A stretch of DNA of 62,753 nt from the NCBI RefSeq assembly GCF_003058195.1, contig NZ_QBUH01000013.1:1-62753 (forward strand), read 5' to 3'. The stretch comes from Elizabethkingia sp. YR214 (lineage in GTDB: Bacteria; Bacteroidota; Bacteroidia; Flavobacteriales; Weeksellaceae). The translations under genes were made by a program, and so were the position numbers. Position 1 is the first letter of the stretch. Every line of letters starts with the position of its first letter. This document shows positions 26,277 to 36,824 of the stretch, one piece after another. The notes below the pieces were generated by a model. That model had not been told where the DNA came from. It saw nothing but the letters and a program-made list of their open reading frames with translations, and searched no databases.

Positions 26277-26395
26277 TAATCTGTTAAATCGTGGTTTGTT
26301 TTTAGCTATTTTCTTAGAAAAAGGTGAATCAGAAGGGATTGGAAAAGTCTTTTTTCGAAAATTTAATCTGTTATTTTCTCTAAGCTTCAAAGAAT

Positions 26396-26510
26396 ATTAA
26401 GATATCGACAGGCTCAGCATGACACCTTTAAAATGAAGACATTTAAGATTAGTAATGCTACTCTGAGTAAAGTTTGTAGTGAGCTTGACGAACTATCGAA
26501 GAGTATTAAC
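26396..26510. repeat. REP-like intergenic element, decayed
   Basis: TCGACAGGCTCAGCATGACA (26405-26424) faces a degenerate partner, AGTGAGCTTGACGAACTATCGA, at about 26480-26500. The 'GACAGGCTCAG' motif with its mirror image is the look of small palindromic repeats common between genes in flavobacteria. The rest of 26213-26525 contains only the fabV promoter. Confidence 0.4.
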
Positions 26511-26525
26511 GCGAATATTCTAAAA

Positions 26526-27827
26526 TTATTTTCCTGTAGTAAAATCTATAAGATATGCCTTCAGTGGAAGATCATTCATGGAGCGGAATCCTTCATCAAT
26601 AAGCATTTGATAGCGCTGATTGGGTTTTAAGTTTACAATTTGTACTCTTAATGTTTTTTTATCTTCAGAATAACCCAATAGTCTCTCTATTTTCATTGCA
26701 TTTTCTTCTCCTAATGGTCCAAAATTGAAATTGGTAAAAAACATCATAGGCTCTGAAAATGTCAGAGTAATGATTTTGGTATTTGGATTTACATTTTTGC
26801 TTCCATTCTCAAATTCTTTAATCCCGATCACTGTGGGCCTGTTGGCTTCATATCCACTGATGTACTGAGCCACTGGCTTATCGAAATATGCAGATTTATC
26901 TACAAAATTTTGTAAAATTGCTTCATTATTGTAATCCAATTCAATCATATATTTGATTGCAGTTTTTTTATCCGATTCGCTTTCATAGTATTTTTTAGCA
27001 ATCTCATTTCCAACAAAATAACCTAAATCTGCAATACCAAAACGGTTATTGGATGAATTCCATATCCAGTTGGAAGCCGTATTAACAAGAGGAGTAAACA
27101 TTTCTTTTACAAAAAGATTCTTAATTTCAGCCTCATGTGCATATCCATAAGCCATTGCCGCAACAGAAGATTTTTTATTCAAAGATAAATTTGACACAAA
27201 TTCTGCAACGCCTTCCATCACAACCTGACTCAACAAATTGTTTCCGATAGTCGATTTTTGTTGTGTATGTACATATTCATGTGCTGTTAAAGAAGCAAAA
27301 AAATTAATCGGATTACCTGCGAAATATGCTTTTAGCTGCGGGTGACTTGTAGACATTTCAGAAATATCTACATCTTTATCTGCTAGTGCACTCTCAGTTC
27401 CTATCAAAACATTTCCGCCCATTGTTGTACCATTTGTTCTCAGCAGACCTATTGTAAAATATACATTTGCCGGTTTTGCCTCAGGATAAATTTTCTTCAG
27501 GGCAGCAATACTTTTTTCTACATTTTTAGCCTGAATTTTAGCTTTCAAAGTACGAGGTCTTATGGATGTCCAGAATTTTGGATATTTTCCAATAGTATAA
27601 ACATATTCTTCAGCAGTATATCTTCTGGCTTTCATGATATTGTGTAGACCTGGAGTTCCTTTTTCTATGTATAACGTTTGGATAAGATTCATTTTTTGTA
27701 GTGAGTCTTTTTCTGCAACGATTTTATCATAAGCATTCCAAAAATTGGTAACATCTGATGTGAATACTTTTTGGCTAAATAGCAATACAGGTGTGCAAGC
27801 TGTGATGAGGAATAATTTTATTTTCAT
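26526..27827 (-). CDS. HEXXH zinc-peptidase-like protein, secreted (distal gene of efflux operon)
   Basis: 433 aa with a signal peptide (MKIKLFLITACTPVLLFSQ). The motif TAHEYVHTQQ (about residue 183) is an HEXXH zinc site, and a further glutamate follows in VMEGVAEFVSNLS, the usual third-ligand pattern of gluzincins. The C-terminal 90 residues (TKIITLTFSEPMMF...AYLIDFTTGK) resemble an Ig-like domain. A protein with the same layout (HEXXH, then Ig-like tail) stands near the start of the operon at 48574-49986, so the array is bracketed by two related peptidases. Substrate unknown. Confidence 0.82.
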   Translation of the reverse strand: MKIKLFLITACTPVLLFSQKVFTSDVTNFWNAYDKIVAEKDSLQKMNLIQTLYIEKGTPGLHNIMKARRYTAEEYVYTIGKYPKFWTSIRPRTLKAKIQAKNVEKSIAALKKIYPEAKPANVYFTIGLLRTNGTTMGGNVLIGTESALADKDVDISEMSTSHPQLKAYFAGNPINFFASLTAHEYVHTQQKSTIGNNLLSQVVMEGVAEFVSNLSLNKKSSVAAMAYGYAHEAEIKNLFVKEMFTPLVNTASNWIWNSSNNRFGIADLGYFVGNEIAKKYYESESDKKTAIKYMIELDYNNEAILQNFVDKSAYFDKPVAQYISGYEANRPTVIGIKEFENGSKNVNPNTKIITLTFSEPMMFFTNFNFGPLGEENAMKIERLLGYSEDKKTLRVQIVNLKPNQRYQMLIDEGFRSMNDLPLKAYLIDFTTGK

Positions 27828-27877
27828 ATGTTATTTTGACAGCTTTTAATTGATGTTTATTGATATTATTTTACTTT

Positions 27878-29176
27878 TTATCTGTTATATATTTTCCATA
27901 GTTCTTCCTGCAACATTACATCATAACGGCTTTTAATCAGGTTGTAATTAGCCTGAAGCCAGTTATTACGAACCACAAAGAAGGTATAAGCATCCATTAG
28001 TCCTTCTTTGTATTTTTCTTCCGATTTGTCAAAAGAAAGCTTTTGGTTTTCAAAATTTTGCTGCAAAAGTCTGTATTTCTCTTCCGAGTTCTGGTACTGA
28101 ATCTTAATAGACTTTAGTGCAGCAACCAGATTACTGACTGTTTTTTCTTTTTCCAGATCGGCATTGATTTTATTAAGTTTTGCAATTTCTACATTAGATT
28201 TTACCTGAAGCTTGTTGAAAACCGGAATGCTTAGATTAAAATATACCTGCTGATTTTTGTTCTGATTAAATTGATCTGAAAACGGCGTAACAGTCTGATT
28301 TCCACCTAATACTTTATTATAAAAAGTGGACCACGAGTATTGCCCGTTAAGCGTTGGCAGGTAGCCACTTCTCTCAACTCTGATTTTCTCTGCAGAAACC
28401 TGAATTTCTTTTGCAGCAGCCAGATATGCAGGATTCTTTTCCAGCATTTCTTTTACAAAGTTTTCGTCTGAAAAGGCCAGAACAGAAGATGTATCCGATG
28501 TGTTCTGAACAAAATCTATATTATCCGTAGTAATGGCTAATGCATTGAGTAGATTATTTTTGGAAATTTCTTTCTGATTTTTGGCGGATACCCATTGCTC
28601 CTGCAAAGTTCCCATATTGGCTTTTATATCATATACATCACTTTTAGGTCTGTTCCCTATTTCCACTTCTTTTTCTGTCCTTTTAATTTGTTCTTCTACT
28701 CCATCCAGCTGAGTTTTCAGTACTCCAAACCAAGCTTTGTCATTCTGATACTGGAAGAACAACTGGATAACATTCAATGCAATATCATTTTGTATAGCTT
28801 TCAAGCGGTAATCCGAGCTTTCTTTATTCATTTTGCTCAGCGAAATATTCATAAAATTTCTCCAGTTGAATAATTCCCAATTAGCTGTTGCTGAGAATTG
28901 TGTAGTTCCTACATTCAGTGCTTCTCTTTGGTTGGTTCCCGGATTAATAGTCGAACCAAAGCTATAGTTCTGGCTGGTATTAGCTGAAACGGAAGGCAGC
29001 AACATTCCTTTGGATGCGATGATTTCCTGTTTTCGCTGGTCTACCTTCAGAATACTTTGCTGCACTGTAGGATGTTTGCTTATAGCATAATCTACTGTTT
29101 TTTGCAGATCCCATTCTTCAGTCTGCTGAGAAAACATAAAGGCTGATATACTAAGAAAAATAAGTTTTTTAAACAT
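27878..29176 (-). CDS. TolC-family outer-membrane efflux channel
   Basis: 432 aa from the ATG at 29176; the frame extends to a TTG at 29200, but MFKKLIFLSISAFMFSQ is the better signal peptide. Two similar coiled-coil halves typical of TolC/OEP are visible (AISKHPTVQQSILKVDQRKQEIIASKG near the start; EEKYRLLQQNFENQKLSFDKSEEKYKEGLMDAYTF near the end). It forms the exit duct for the adaptor at 49988-51232 and the permease array. It is the only TolC-like gene in the operon and sits just after the last permease. Confidence 0.92.
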   Translation of the reverse strand: MFKKLIFLSISAFMFSQQTEEWDLQKTVDYAISKHPTVQQSILKVDQRKQEIIASKGMLLPSVSANTSQNYSFGSTINPGTNQREALNVGTTQFSATANWELFNWRNFMNISLSKMNKESSDYRLKAIQNDIALNVIQLFFQYQNDKAWFGVLKTQLDGVEEQIKRTEKEVEIGNRPKSDVYDIKANMGTLQEQWVSAKNQKEISKNNLLNALAITTDNIDFVQNTSDTSSVLAFSDENFVKEMLEKNPAYLAAAKEIQVSAEKIRVERSGYLPTLNGQYSWSTFYNKVLGGNQTVTPFSDQFNQNKNQQVYFNLSIPVFNKLQVKSNVEIAKLNKINADLEKEKTVSNLVAALKSIKIQYQNSEEKYRLLQQNFENQKLSFDKSEEKYKEGLMDAYTFFVVRNNWLQANYNLIKSRYDVMLQEELWKIYNR

Positions 29177-29226
29177 GATGGTTGGTTTATTAATAATCAA
29201 TAGGTCAATGGGTGAATAGTGAATTT

Positions 29227-29247
29227 TCTAATTTCTAACTTCTATTT
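29227..29247 (-). repeat. Heptad repeat, spacer after permease 7
   Basis: Plus-strand units TCTAATT, TCTAACT, TCTATTT. One of eight spacers with this 7-bp period; see the finding on heptads. Confidence 0.7.
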
Positions 29248-29263
29248 AGCTTCAGACTTAGTA

Positions 29264-31696
29264 TCATTCATATTTCAGGTATTTTATCAGTTCTACTTTT
29301 GTTGCTCTGTAGGCCTTAATACTTACCACAAGGAAAGTCAGCAGTAAAAGGAGTATTAAACTTATAATATAAGGCCACCACGGCATCTCAATACGGTAAA
29401 CAAAATCTTTCAGCCATTCATTCATAAAATAATAACTGATCGGTATACTGATGAGCACTGCTATTGTGGTTATCCATAGAAACTTCTGAGTCAGATCTTT
29501 TATCAGAATTCCGTTTGAAGCGCCCATTGTTTTTTTAATGGCCACATCTTTCAGTTTTTGTTCAATCATCAGGCTGGATAATGCAAATAATCCTAAAAGA
29601 GCTACAGCTAATACTACAGAATTGAGAATGGAAAATAATAAACGCTGCTTTTTGTATTTGTCAAAAGTTCTGGCAAAGTTTTTATTGACAAAATCACCTT
29701 CAAAAGGATAACCTGGCTCTACTTCTGTTTCCCAGTATTTTTTAATATGGGCTATGTTTTCTGCTATATTATCACCAGAAAGTTTGATTTGTAAATTGTT
29801 CATCTGATTTCTGGACCAATATCTCTGATAGTTAAAGAACATCATCGGAAAAACATCATATTGTACACTTCCGTAATGAAAATTCTTTACAACACCTATA
29901 ATAAGCATATTGTTACTTTTATCATCCATTCCGCTGGAGATTTCTTTGCCTATTGCCTCCGCAGGGCTCCAGTTCATTTTCTTCACAAAAGACTCATTTA
30001 CTATTAGTCCACGTGCAGTATCTGTCGCCATCTTAGGATTTATCTCGCGACCTGCAATAAATTTTATTTTATAAAATTTAAAATAATTAAAGTCAATAGC
30101 TCCGATTCCTGCAGATGTTGATTTTGTAGAATCTTTTTTATATTTAGCACCCGATGAACTTGTAATACCACCGCCCATTGTATGTGATGATCCTGTAATA
30201 TCTATTACTCCGGGGAAATGTTTTATTTTATCTCTGTAGCGTTCATATTTTCTCTGATTGTAATCATCATCTATAAAGTTAGTTTTTTTAAAATTTATCT
30301 GAAAAACCTGATCTCCACTGAAACCTAAATCCTTATCCATCATATAATTTACCTGCGTATAAATAATCAATGAGGAAATAATAAAAAACGAGGAAATAAT
30401 CAGCTGCAATGATAAGATCGCATTACGCAGCCAAATTCCATGTCTGCTTCGGGCAAAATTTCCCTTAAGTGTTTGAATAGGCTTAAAATTAGAAAGATAT
30501 AATGCCGGAATAATTCCGGAGAAAAATGCAAAAAATACAACAATACATAATGTATACAGATATACATGAACCCCTTCAACCCTGATTTCTTTCTTCAGAA
30601 ATTTGCCATATACAGGCAATAATAGCTCCAATAAAACCAGAGAAATAATAAATGCTATGATATAGACAATAAAGGCCTCCAATAAAAATTGCATTACTAA
30701 TTTTCCTTTAGAACTTCCTAATGCTTTTCGTACGCCTACCTCTTTAGCTCTTTGTGAGGCCTGTGCTGTATTGAGATTGATAAAATTGATACCGGAAAGA
30801 ACTAAAATAAGCCCTGCTAATGTCATCAGAATTATAATAGATTTCTGATCACCTTTTATAATCCCCGAGCCCTTGGCTTCAAGTTTCATATCACGAACAT
30901 TAGTCAAATGAACTTTAATAGGATCTCTATCATCTGCCCATCCATATTTACTTCTGTCTGCTCTTTCGTTATCGTCATCCCATTTGGATAATTTTTCTTC
31001 GAGTTTAGCAATATCTGTATTGGGCTTCACCCTGAAAAATCCATGAAAACTATAATTTGTCCAATTGTCGTTATTATCAATATTGGATTGTCTAACTATA
31101 AAACCACTTCTGAATATTGTATTTTCCGCATCAGCAGGGTTCTTGTAAATGGCTTGCACCACATATTTACTTCCATCATTATCTGCCACTACAACTGTTC
31201 CGATACTGTTCAGGTAATCTTTACCAAATAAAGCCTTGGCTGTTTCTTCGGAAAGCGCTGTGGAATGTCTATCTACTAAAATATTATTGTAACTACCTGC
31301 TACTTTAGGAAGCTGTATTACTTTAAAAAAATCTTCACTTGCAGCAATTGGTATAGTATAAACAGAACGTCCCTCAGCTATCAGTTTAGTTTTATCTTCG
31401 TCTCCTATATTGGCAACTACGGAATAATTCTCTATCTCCGGAAACATTTTCGGAGCAGTATATAATAATGGATAATTGATATTAGAGACATAATTATTTT
31501 TACTGGTCTGTAATTCTACAAAATAAATATTTTCTTTATTCGGCACCCATTTTTCATAGGATTTTTCATCCTGCCAATTCAGAAATACCAGCAGAAAAAT
31601 TGTTAACCCGATAGATAATCCTAACAAGTTAATAATTGTTGTCAGCCAATTTTTATAATAATTGCTAAACGCTATTTTAATCCAGTTGTGTAACAT
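29264..31696 (-). CDS. ABC permease 7 of 7 (double FtsX, MacB-like)
   Basis: 810 aa. Layout: one N-terminal helix (about 20-42, NLLGLSIGLTIFLLVF), a periplasmic domain, a first FtsX block of three helices (about 283-425, containing QRAKEVGVRKALGSSK), one more helix and a second periplasmic domain (about 450-680), and a final FtsX block (about 690-805, KDVAIKKTMGAS), ending in YLKYE. It belongs to the 'NWQDEKSYEKWVP' subgroup with permeases 3, 4 and 5. It has no ATPase domain and must use the one at 46940-47674. It is the last permease, directly ahead of the TolC gene. Confidence 0.93.
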   Translation of the reverse strand: MLHNWIKIAFSNYYKNWLTTIINLLGLSIGLTIFLLVFLNWQDEKSYEKWVPNKENIYFVELQTSKNNYVSNINYPLLYTAPKMFPEIENYSVVANIGDEDKTKLIAEGRSVYTIPIAASEDFFKVIQLPKVAGSYNNILVDRHSTALSEETAKALFGKDYLNSIGTVVVADNDGSKYVVQAIYKNPADAENTIFRSGFIVRQSNIDNNDNWTNYSFHGFFRVKPNTDIAKLEEKLSKWDDDNERADRSKYGWADDRDPIKVHLTNVRDMKLEAKGSGIIKGDQKSIIILMTLAGLILVLSGINFINLNTAQASQRAKEVGVRKALGSSKGKLVMQFLLEAFIVYIIAFIISLVLLELLLPVYGKFLKKEIRVEGVHVYLYTLCIVVFFAFFSGIIPALYLSNFKPIQTLKGNFARSRHGIWLRNAILSLQLIISSFFIISSLIIYTQVNYMMDKDLGFSGDQVFQINFKKTNFIDDDYNQRKYERYRDKIKHFPGVIDITGSSHTMGGGITSSSGAKYKKDSTKSTSAGIGAIDFNYFKFYKIKFIAGREINPKMATDTARGLIVNESFVKKMNWSPAEAIGKEISSGMDDKSNNMLIIGVVKNFHYGSVQYDVFPMMFFNYQRYWSRNQMNNLQIKLSGDNIAENIAHIKKYWETEVEPGYPFEGDFVNKNFARTFDKYKKQRLLFSILNSVVLAVALLGLFALSSLMIEQKLKDVAIKKTMGASNGILIKDLTQKFLWITTIAVLISIPISYYFMNEWLKDFVYRIEMPWWPYIISLILLLLLTFLVVSIKAYRATKVELIKYLKYE

Positions 31697-31769
31697 CGCT
31701 TTTCAATTAATAGTTAATTTTTAATATGAGTTAATTTGGTCAATTGGTGAGTAAGCTTATTTTCGTAAT

Positions 31770-31797
31770 TCTAATTTCTAACCTCCAAATTCTAACT
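31770..31797 (-). repeat. Heptad repeat, spacer between permeases 6 and 7
   Basis: Four plus-strand units: TCTAATT, TCTAACC, TCCAAAT, TCTAACT, 12 bp beyond the permease 6 stop. Confidence 0.75.
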
Positions 31798-31809
31798 TCA
31801 TACTTAGTA

Positions 31810-34251
31810 TCATTCGTATTTCAGGTATTTTACCAGTTCTACTTTTGTTGCTCTGTAAGCTTTAATACTTACTACAAGAAAAGTTAGTAGCAAGAGGATA
31901 ACTAAACTAAGAACATAAGGCCACCATGGCATTTCAATACGATAGGCAAAATCCTTCAGCCATTCGTTCATAAAATAATAACTTATTGGTAAGCTTATTA
32001 CTACCGCTACTAGTGTTATCCACATAAATCTTTTCGTGAGATCTTTTATGAGTACGCCGTCTGATGCCCCTAATGTCTTTTTAATAGCTACATCTTTTAG
32101 CTTTTGTTCGATGATCAGACTGGACAATGCAAACAATCCAAGAAGTGCAACGATCAGTACTGTTCCGTTTAATATGGAGAATAAAGTTTTTTGCTTTTTA
32201 TATTTTGTAAAGCTTGCAGCAAATTGCTTATCTACGAAATAATAGTTAAACGGATATCCGGGTTCTCCCTTGCTAATCCAATATTCCCTCAGACGACTTA
32301 GTGTTTCCGGGATGTTATCTTCAGAAATTTTAACCAGAATACTGCGTATATAATATCTTTTCCACCCGGATTCTTTATAATGAAAGAAAGTGATTGGCGG
32401 AACCTCGTTTGCTACTCCCCACACATTATAATCCTTGGCAACACCAACAATTTTATAAGTTCTGTTTATATCTTCAAATCCGGGACGGACTTCTTTGCCA
32501 ATTGCTTCTTTAGAAGTCCAGTTCATTCTTCTTGCAAAAGCCTCATTCACAACCAATGTATTTATCGTATCCGATGCATATTTTGGTGTTATATTACGCC
32601 CCTCTATAATAGGAACTTCAGAAAAAGAAAGAAAATTGTAATCCATAGCACCATGGTGAGCCAGGATACTTTTTTCATAATAATCTATACTGGAAGAAGT
32701 TCCTGAAGTTGTCGGCAGCGCTTCTCCATAGGAAATATCCAGTACTCCCTGTATGTTTTTCAACTCTTCTCTAAGTTTTTCATACTTTAGCCATGGCATT
32801 TTAGAAGCCTGATTCATGCTTATTCGCAGAACCTGCTTTCCGTTGAATCCAAGTTCTTTTTCCATCATATAGGCTACTTGTTTATAAATAATAAACCCGC
32901 TGATCATAAAAAATGATGAAATAACAAATTGTAACCCCAGAATTCCGTTACGTAACAAGACTCCATGTCTGCTCCGGCTGAAATTACTTTTCAGAGTATA
33001 AATAGGTTGAAAACCGGATAGATAAACCGCTGGTATTATTCCGGAAACAAAAGAAATTACAATAATCATAAGCCCGGAATACAAATACGTATCCCATACG
33101 TTCATTGACATTTCTTTATCAAGAAATTTATTAAAGAATGGCAAAATAATTTCTACCAATACCAAAGACAGGCAATAAGCTAATCCACATAATAGAAAAG
33201 TTTCTATCAGAAACTGAATAATCAGCTGTTTTTTGTTACTCCCCAAAGCCTTTCTTACCCCTACCTCTTTTGCTCTTTGAGTGGCTTGTGCCGTGGTAAT
33301 ATTAACAAAGTTAAATACGGAAAGGATAATGATTAAAACTGAAAGCCAGAATAAAATCAGGATTGTTTTGTAGTCACTCTTTTTATAGAAGAAATTTCCT
33401 TTAGCATGCAGCTTAGTTTTATCCAAAGGCGTTAGCTCAAATCCATTAGGTCCATAAGTTTCAATAGCCTGCTTTGTAGTCAGCCCGCCATAACTTTGGG
33501 AGTTATAACGAATCTCTATTATCTCCTTTTGATAAATTTGTTTTCCAACCTGTACAGGATCAGCACCTTTTTTTAGTTTTATCAGTGCCTGATAGTTATT
33601 ATTACCCCATTCCGCATCATTTTCTTCTTCTAATCTTTTTTTTGCTTTTACGGCGTCTTCCGACAATATTACATAATCAGGCTTTACAACTGTATTTGTT
33701 TTTGGATTCTCGTAAACGGTCGTTACAAGATAAATTGAATCTTCGATAGCAACCTTTTTTCCCAAAGCATTTAGTTTTCCGAAGAGTTTAGTACTCAAAT
33801 CTGAAGATAATGCTATTTTATGCAGATCAGTTAATGCATTTTTATAACTTCCGGAGTGTAACTTAAAAGGGAAAAAGTTGAAAAAGTGTTCAGTAGACGT
33901 GATTCCGTTTGTACTGAATGTTGATTTTCCGTCCGGAGCTTCAATTCTTCCGCCCTCGTCACCGGACACTAATACATAATCTTCAACTTCAGGAATAAAC
34001 TTCTCTGCATAATAAGGAATAGGCTGTGATATATTATTATTCCACCAGTCTCCGTTTTTATTATAAGCTTGTAAATAATAAATATTTTTTCTTTCAGGAT
34101 TCCATGTTTCATAAGAAGATTCATCATGCCAGTGCATCAAAATAAGCATAAAGCCTGTAAACCCTATAGTCAATCCAAAAAGATTGATTATAGTAGACTG
34201 CCAGTTCTTTTTATAATTTGTAAATGCTATTTTAATCCAGTTGCGTAACAT
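31810..34251 (-). CDS. ABC permease 6 of 7 (double FtsX, MacB-like)
   Basis: 813 aa from the ATG at 34251, chosen because it gives MLRNWIKIAFTNYKKNW as in its paralogs; an ATG at 34278 would add nine residues. Same layout as the others: helix, periplasmic domain, FtsX block (QRAKEVGVRKALGSNK), second periplasmic domain, FtsX block (KDVAIKKTLGAS), terminal YLKYE. The N-terminal signature LILMHWHDESSYETWNP places it in the 'MHW' subgroup with permeases 1 and 2, although it lies among members of the other subgroup. That order argues for shuffling within the array. Confidence 0.93.
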   Translation of the reverse strand: MLRNWIKIAFTNYKKNWQSTIINLFGLTIGFTGFMLILMHWHDESSYETWNPERKNIYYLQAYNKNGDWWNNNISQPIPYYAEKFIPEVEDYVLVSGDEGGRIEAPDGKSTFSTNGITSTEHFFNFFPFKLHSGSYKNALTDLHKIALSSDLSTKLFGKLNALGKKVAIEDSIYLVTTVYENPKTNTVVKPDYVILSEDAVKAKKRLEEENDAEWGNNNYQALIKLKKGADPVQVGKQIYQKEIIEIRYNSQSYGGLTTKQAIETYGPNGFELTPLDKTKLHAKGNFFYKKSDYKTILILFWLSVLIIILSVFNFVNITTAQATQRAKEVGVRKALGSNKKQLIIQFLIETFLLCGLAYCLSLVLVEIILPFFNKFLDKEMSMNVWDTYLYSGLMIIVISFVSGIIPAVYLSGFQPIYTLKSNFSRSRHGVLLRNGILGLQFVISSFFMISGFIIYKQVAYMMEKELGFNGKQVLRISMNQASKMPWLKYEKLREELKNIQGVLDISYGEALPTTSGTSSSIDYYEKSILAHHGAMDYNFLSFSEVPIIEGRNITPKYASDTINTLVVNEAFARRMNWTSKEAIGKEVRPGFEDINRTYKIVGVAKDYNVWGVANEVPPITFFHYKESGWKRYYIRSILVKISEDNIPETLSRLREYWISKGEPGYPFNYYFVDKQFAASFTKYKKQKTLFSILNGTVLIVALLGLFALSSLIIEQKLKDVAIKKTLGASDGVLIKDLTKRFMWITLVAVVISLPISYYFMNEWLKDFAYRIEMPWWPYVLSLVILLLLTFLVVSIKAYRATKVELVKYLKYE

Positions 34252-34288
34252 CGCTTTTCCAATTTTGTGAATAGTCAATTTTCGTAAT

Positions 34289-34316
34289 TCTAAATTCTAA
34301 CCTCTAAATTCTAACT
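34289..34316 (-). repeat. Heptad repeat, spacer between permeases 5 and 6
   Basis: Four units in perfect register: TCTAAAT, TCTAACC, TCTAAAT, TCTAACT, 12 bp beyond the permease 5 stop. Confidence 0.8.
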
Positions 34317-34328
34317 TCATACTTAGTA

Positions 34329-36761
34329 TCATTCATATTTCAGATATTTTACCAGTTCTACTTTTGTTGCTCTGTAAGCTTTAATACTTACTACAAGAAA
34401 AGTTAGCAGCAAAAGGATAACTAAACTCAGAATATAGGGCCACCATAGCATTTCAATGCGGTAGGCAAAATCTTTCAGCCATTCGTTCATGAAATAATAG
34501 CTTATCGGTATGCTTATTAACACTGCTATTGCTGCAATCCACAGAAATTTCTTCGTCAGATCTTTTATAAGTACTCCGTCTGATGCTCCTAATGTCTTTT
34601 TAATAGCTACATCTTTTAATTTTTGTTCGATAATCAGACTGGACAATGCAAATAATCCTAAAAGTGCAACAACTAAAACAACTGAATTAAGAATTGAAAA
34701 TAATAGGCGTTGCTTTTTGTATTTGTCAAAAGTCTTGGCAAAATTTTTATTGACAAAATTGCCTTCAAAAGGATAGCCGGGCTCTACTTCTGTTTCCCAA
34801 TATTTTTTGATGCGTTCTATATTTTGAGAAATATTGTCACCGGAAAGTTTGATCTGCAAATTATTCATTTGGTTCTTAGTCCAGTACCTTTGATAATTAA
34901 AAAACATAACCGGAGAAATTTCATTTTTAACTCCGCCATAATGAAAATCCTTCACCACTCCTATAATCAACAAATTATTACTTCTTTCAGATAATCCGCT
35001 TGACATTTCTTTACCAATAGCTTCTGATGGTTTCCAGCCCATACTTTTCACAAAAGCTTCATTAACAACCAGCCCTCTTGCTGTATCTGTAGTCAATTTG
35101 GGATTAATATCCCTGCCCGCAACTAATTTTAGTTTGTAAAAATTGAAATAATTAAAATCTATAGCTCCGATTCCGGCGGATGTCGTTTTTGTAGAATCTC
35201 TTTTATCTTTTGCTCCTGCAAAATTTCTTATACCATTCCCTATACTCTGTGATGAGCCGGTAATATCCAATACGCCGGGAAAATGCTTTATTCGGTCTCT
35301 GTATAATTCGTATTTTCTCTGATTATAATTACCATTCTTAAAACTGGTCTTTTTAAAGCTGATCTCAAATACCTGATCTCCGTTAAAACCTAAATCTTTA
35401 TCCATCATATAGTTCACCTGTTTATAAATAATCAATGATGAGATAATAAAAAATGATGAAATGATAAGTTGTAATGACAAAATAAGATTTCGTAACCAGA
35501 TACCATGTCTGCTGCCTGCAAAGTTTCCTTTCAGCGTTTGAATAGGTTTAAATCCGGAAAGATAAAGTGCCGGGATAATACCAGAAATAATTGCAAAAGC
35601 AAACACAATAAAAGTTGCATATAAATAGACTTCACATCCCTGTATTTTAATCTCTTTTCCCAAATACTTTCCGTACGTTGGTAACAGCAGTTCCAGTATC
35701 ACCATAGAGATCACAAATGCTGTAACATAAATGATGAGAGTTTCAAATAAAAACTGAACTATTAATTTTCTTTTAGAACTTCCCAAAGCCTTCCGTACGC
35801 CTACTTCTTTAGCTCGTTGTGAAGCCTGTGCTGTATTAAGGTTAATAAAATTAATTCCGGAAAGAACTAAAATAAGACCTGATAATGACACCAGAATAAT
35901 AATAGACTTTTTATCACCCTTCATTAGTCCCCATCCTTTAGCATCGAGCTTCATATTTCTAATATTAGTCAAATGAGCTTTGATATGATCTCCGCTATCT
36001 GCCCATCCATTTTTTCGATTCTCAATTCTTTCGTGATCATCGTCCCATTTGGAAAGCTTTTCTTCCAGTTTAGCTACATCTGTATTAGGTTTTACTTTAA
36101 AGAAACCATAATAGCTATAGTTGGTCCAGGTCTCCTTACTATCATTAACAGAAGAATCACGGATTACAAATCCACCCCGAAATATTGTGTTTTCCGATTC
36201 TTCGGGATTCTTATAAATTGCATGTACAACATATTTGCTGCCTTCATTATCCAGCACAACTGTTTTCCCAATACTATGAAGGTAATCCTTCCCAAAAAGC
36301 TGCCTGGCGGTGTCTTCGGAAAGGGCAATAGATGTATTATCTACAAGGATATTTTCATAGCTCCCCGCTACTTTGGGAAATTGTAATACTTTAAAGAAGT
36401 TTTCGGTTGCAAAAATGGGAGTAGTATAAACGGAATGCCCATCTGTGGTCAGTTTATTTTTCACGTCCATCCATATATTGACTATTGTGGATGTTTCTAT
36501 TTCCGGAAATGCCTTAGGAGAAGTATATAAAAGCGGATAGTTGACCTGGGAAACATAGCTATCCTTTCCGTTTTGCAATTCTATTAAATATACATTTTCA
36601 CTATTCGGCACCCATTTCTCATAAGATTTTTCATCCTGCCAGTTGAGAAATACTAACAAAAATATTGTCAGCCCGACAGATAACCCTATAAGATTAATAA
36701 GGGTTGTCAGCCAGTTTTTTTTATAATTTGTAAATGCTATTTTAATCCAGTTGCGTAACAT
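34329..36761 (-). CDS. ABC permease 5 of 7 (double FtsX, MacB-like)
   Basis: 810 aa, the closest sister of permease 7: both share the same length, the segment YNQRKYE(L/R)YRDRIKHFPGV and a GAIDFNYF motif in the second periplasmic domain. The FtsX signatures are RAKEVGVRKALGSSK and KDVAIKKTLGASDG. The DNA of its last 300 bp closely follows that of its neighbours, whereas the first periplasmic domain differs more. This looks like a recent duplication separated by permease 6. Confidence 0.93.
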   Translation of the reverse strand: MLRNWIKIAFTNYKKNWLTTLINLIGLSVGLTIFLLVFLNWQDEKSYEKWVPNSENVYLIELQNGKDSYVSQVNYPLLYTSPKAFPEIETSTIVNIWMDVKNKLTTDGHSVYTTPIFATENFFKVLQFPKVAGSYENILVDNTSIALSEDTARQLFGKDYLHSIGKTVVLDNEGSKYVVHAIYKNPEESENTIFRGGFVIRDSSVNDSKETWTNYSYYGFFKVKPNTDVAKLEEKLSKWDDDHERIENRKNGWADSGDHIKAHLTNIRNMKLDAKGWGLMKGDKKSIIILVSLSGLILVLSGINFINLNTAQASQRAKEVGVRKALGSSKRKLIVQFLFETLIIYVTAFVISMVILELLLPTYGKYLGKEIKIQGCEVYLYATFIVFAFAIISGIIPALYLSGFKPIQTLKGNFAGSRHGIWLRNLILSLQLIISSFFIISSLIIYKQVNYMMDKDLGFNGDQVFEISFKKTSFKNGNYNQRKYELYRDRIKHFPGVLDITGSSQSIGNGIRNFAGAKDKRDSTKTTSAGIGAIDFNYFNFYKLKLVAGRDINPKLTTDTARGLVVNEAFVKSMGWKPSEAIGKEMSSGLSERSNNLLIIGVVKDFHYGGVKNEISPVMFFNYQRYWTKNQMNNLQIKLSGDNISQNIERIKKYWETEVEPGYPFEGNFVNKNFAKTFDKYKKQRLLFSILNSVVLVVALLGLFALSSLIIEQKLKDVAIKKTLGASDGVLIKDLTKKFLWIAAIAVLISIPISYYFMNEWLKDFAYRIEMLWWPYILSLVILLLLTFLVVSIKAYRATKVELVKYLKYE

Positions 36762-36798
36762 CGCTTTTCTAATTTTGTGAATAGTTAATTTTCTTAAT

Positions 36799-36812
36799 TC
36801 TAAATTCTAACT
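36799..36812 (-). repeat. Heptad repeat, spacer between permeases 4 and 5
   Basis: Two units only (TCTAAAT, TCTAACT); the shortest run, in the shortest spacer (63 bp). Confidence 0.6.
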
Positions 36813-36824
36813 TGGCACTTAGCA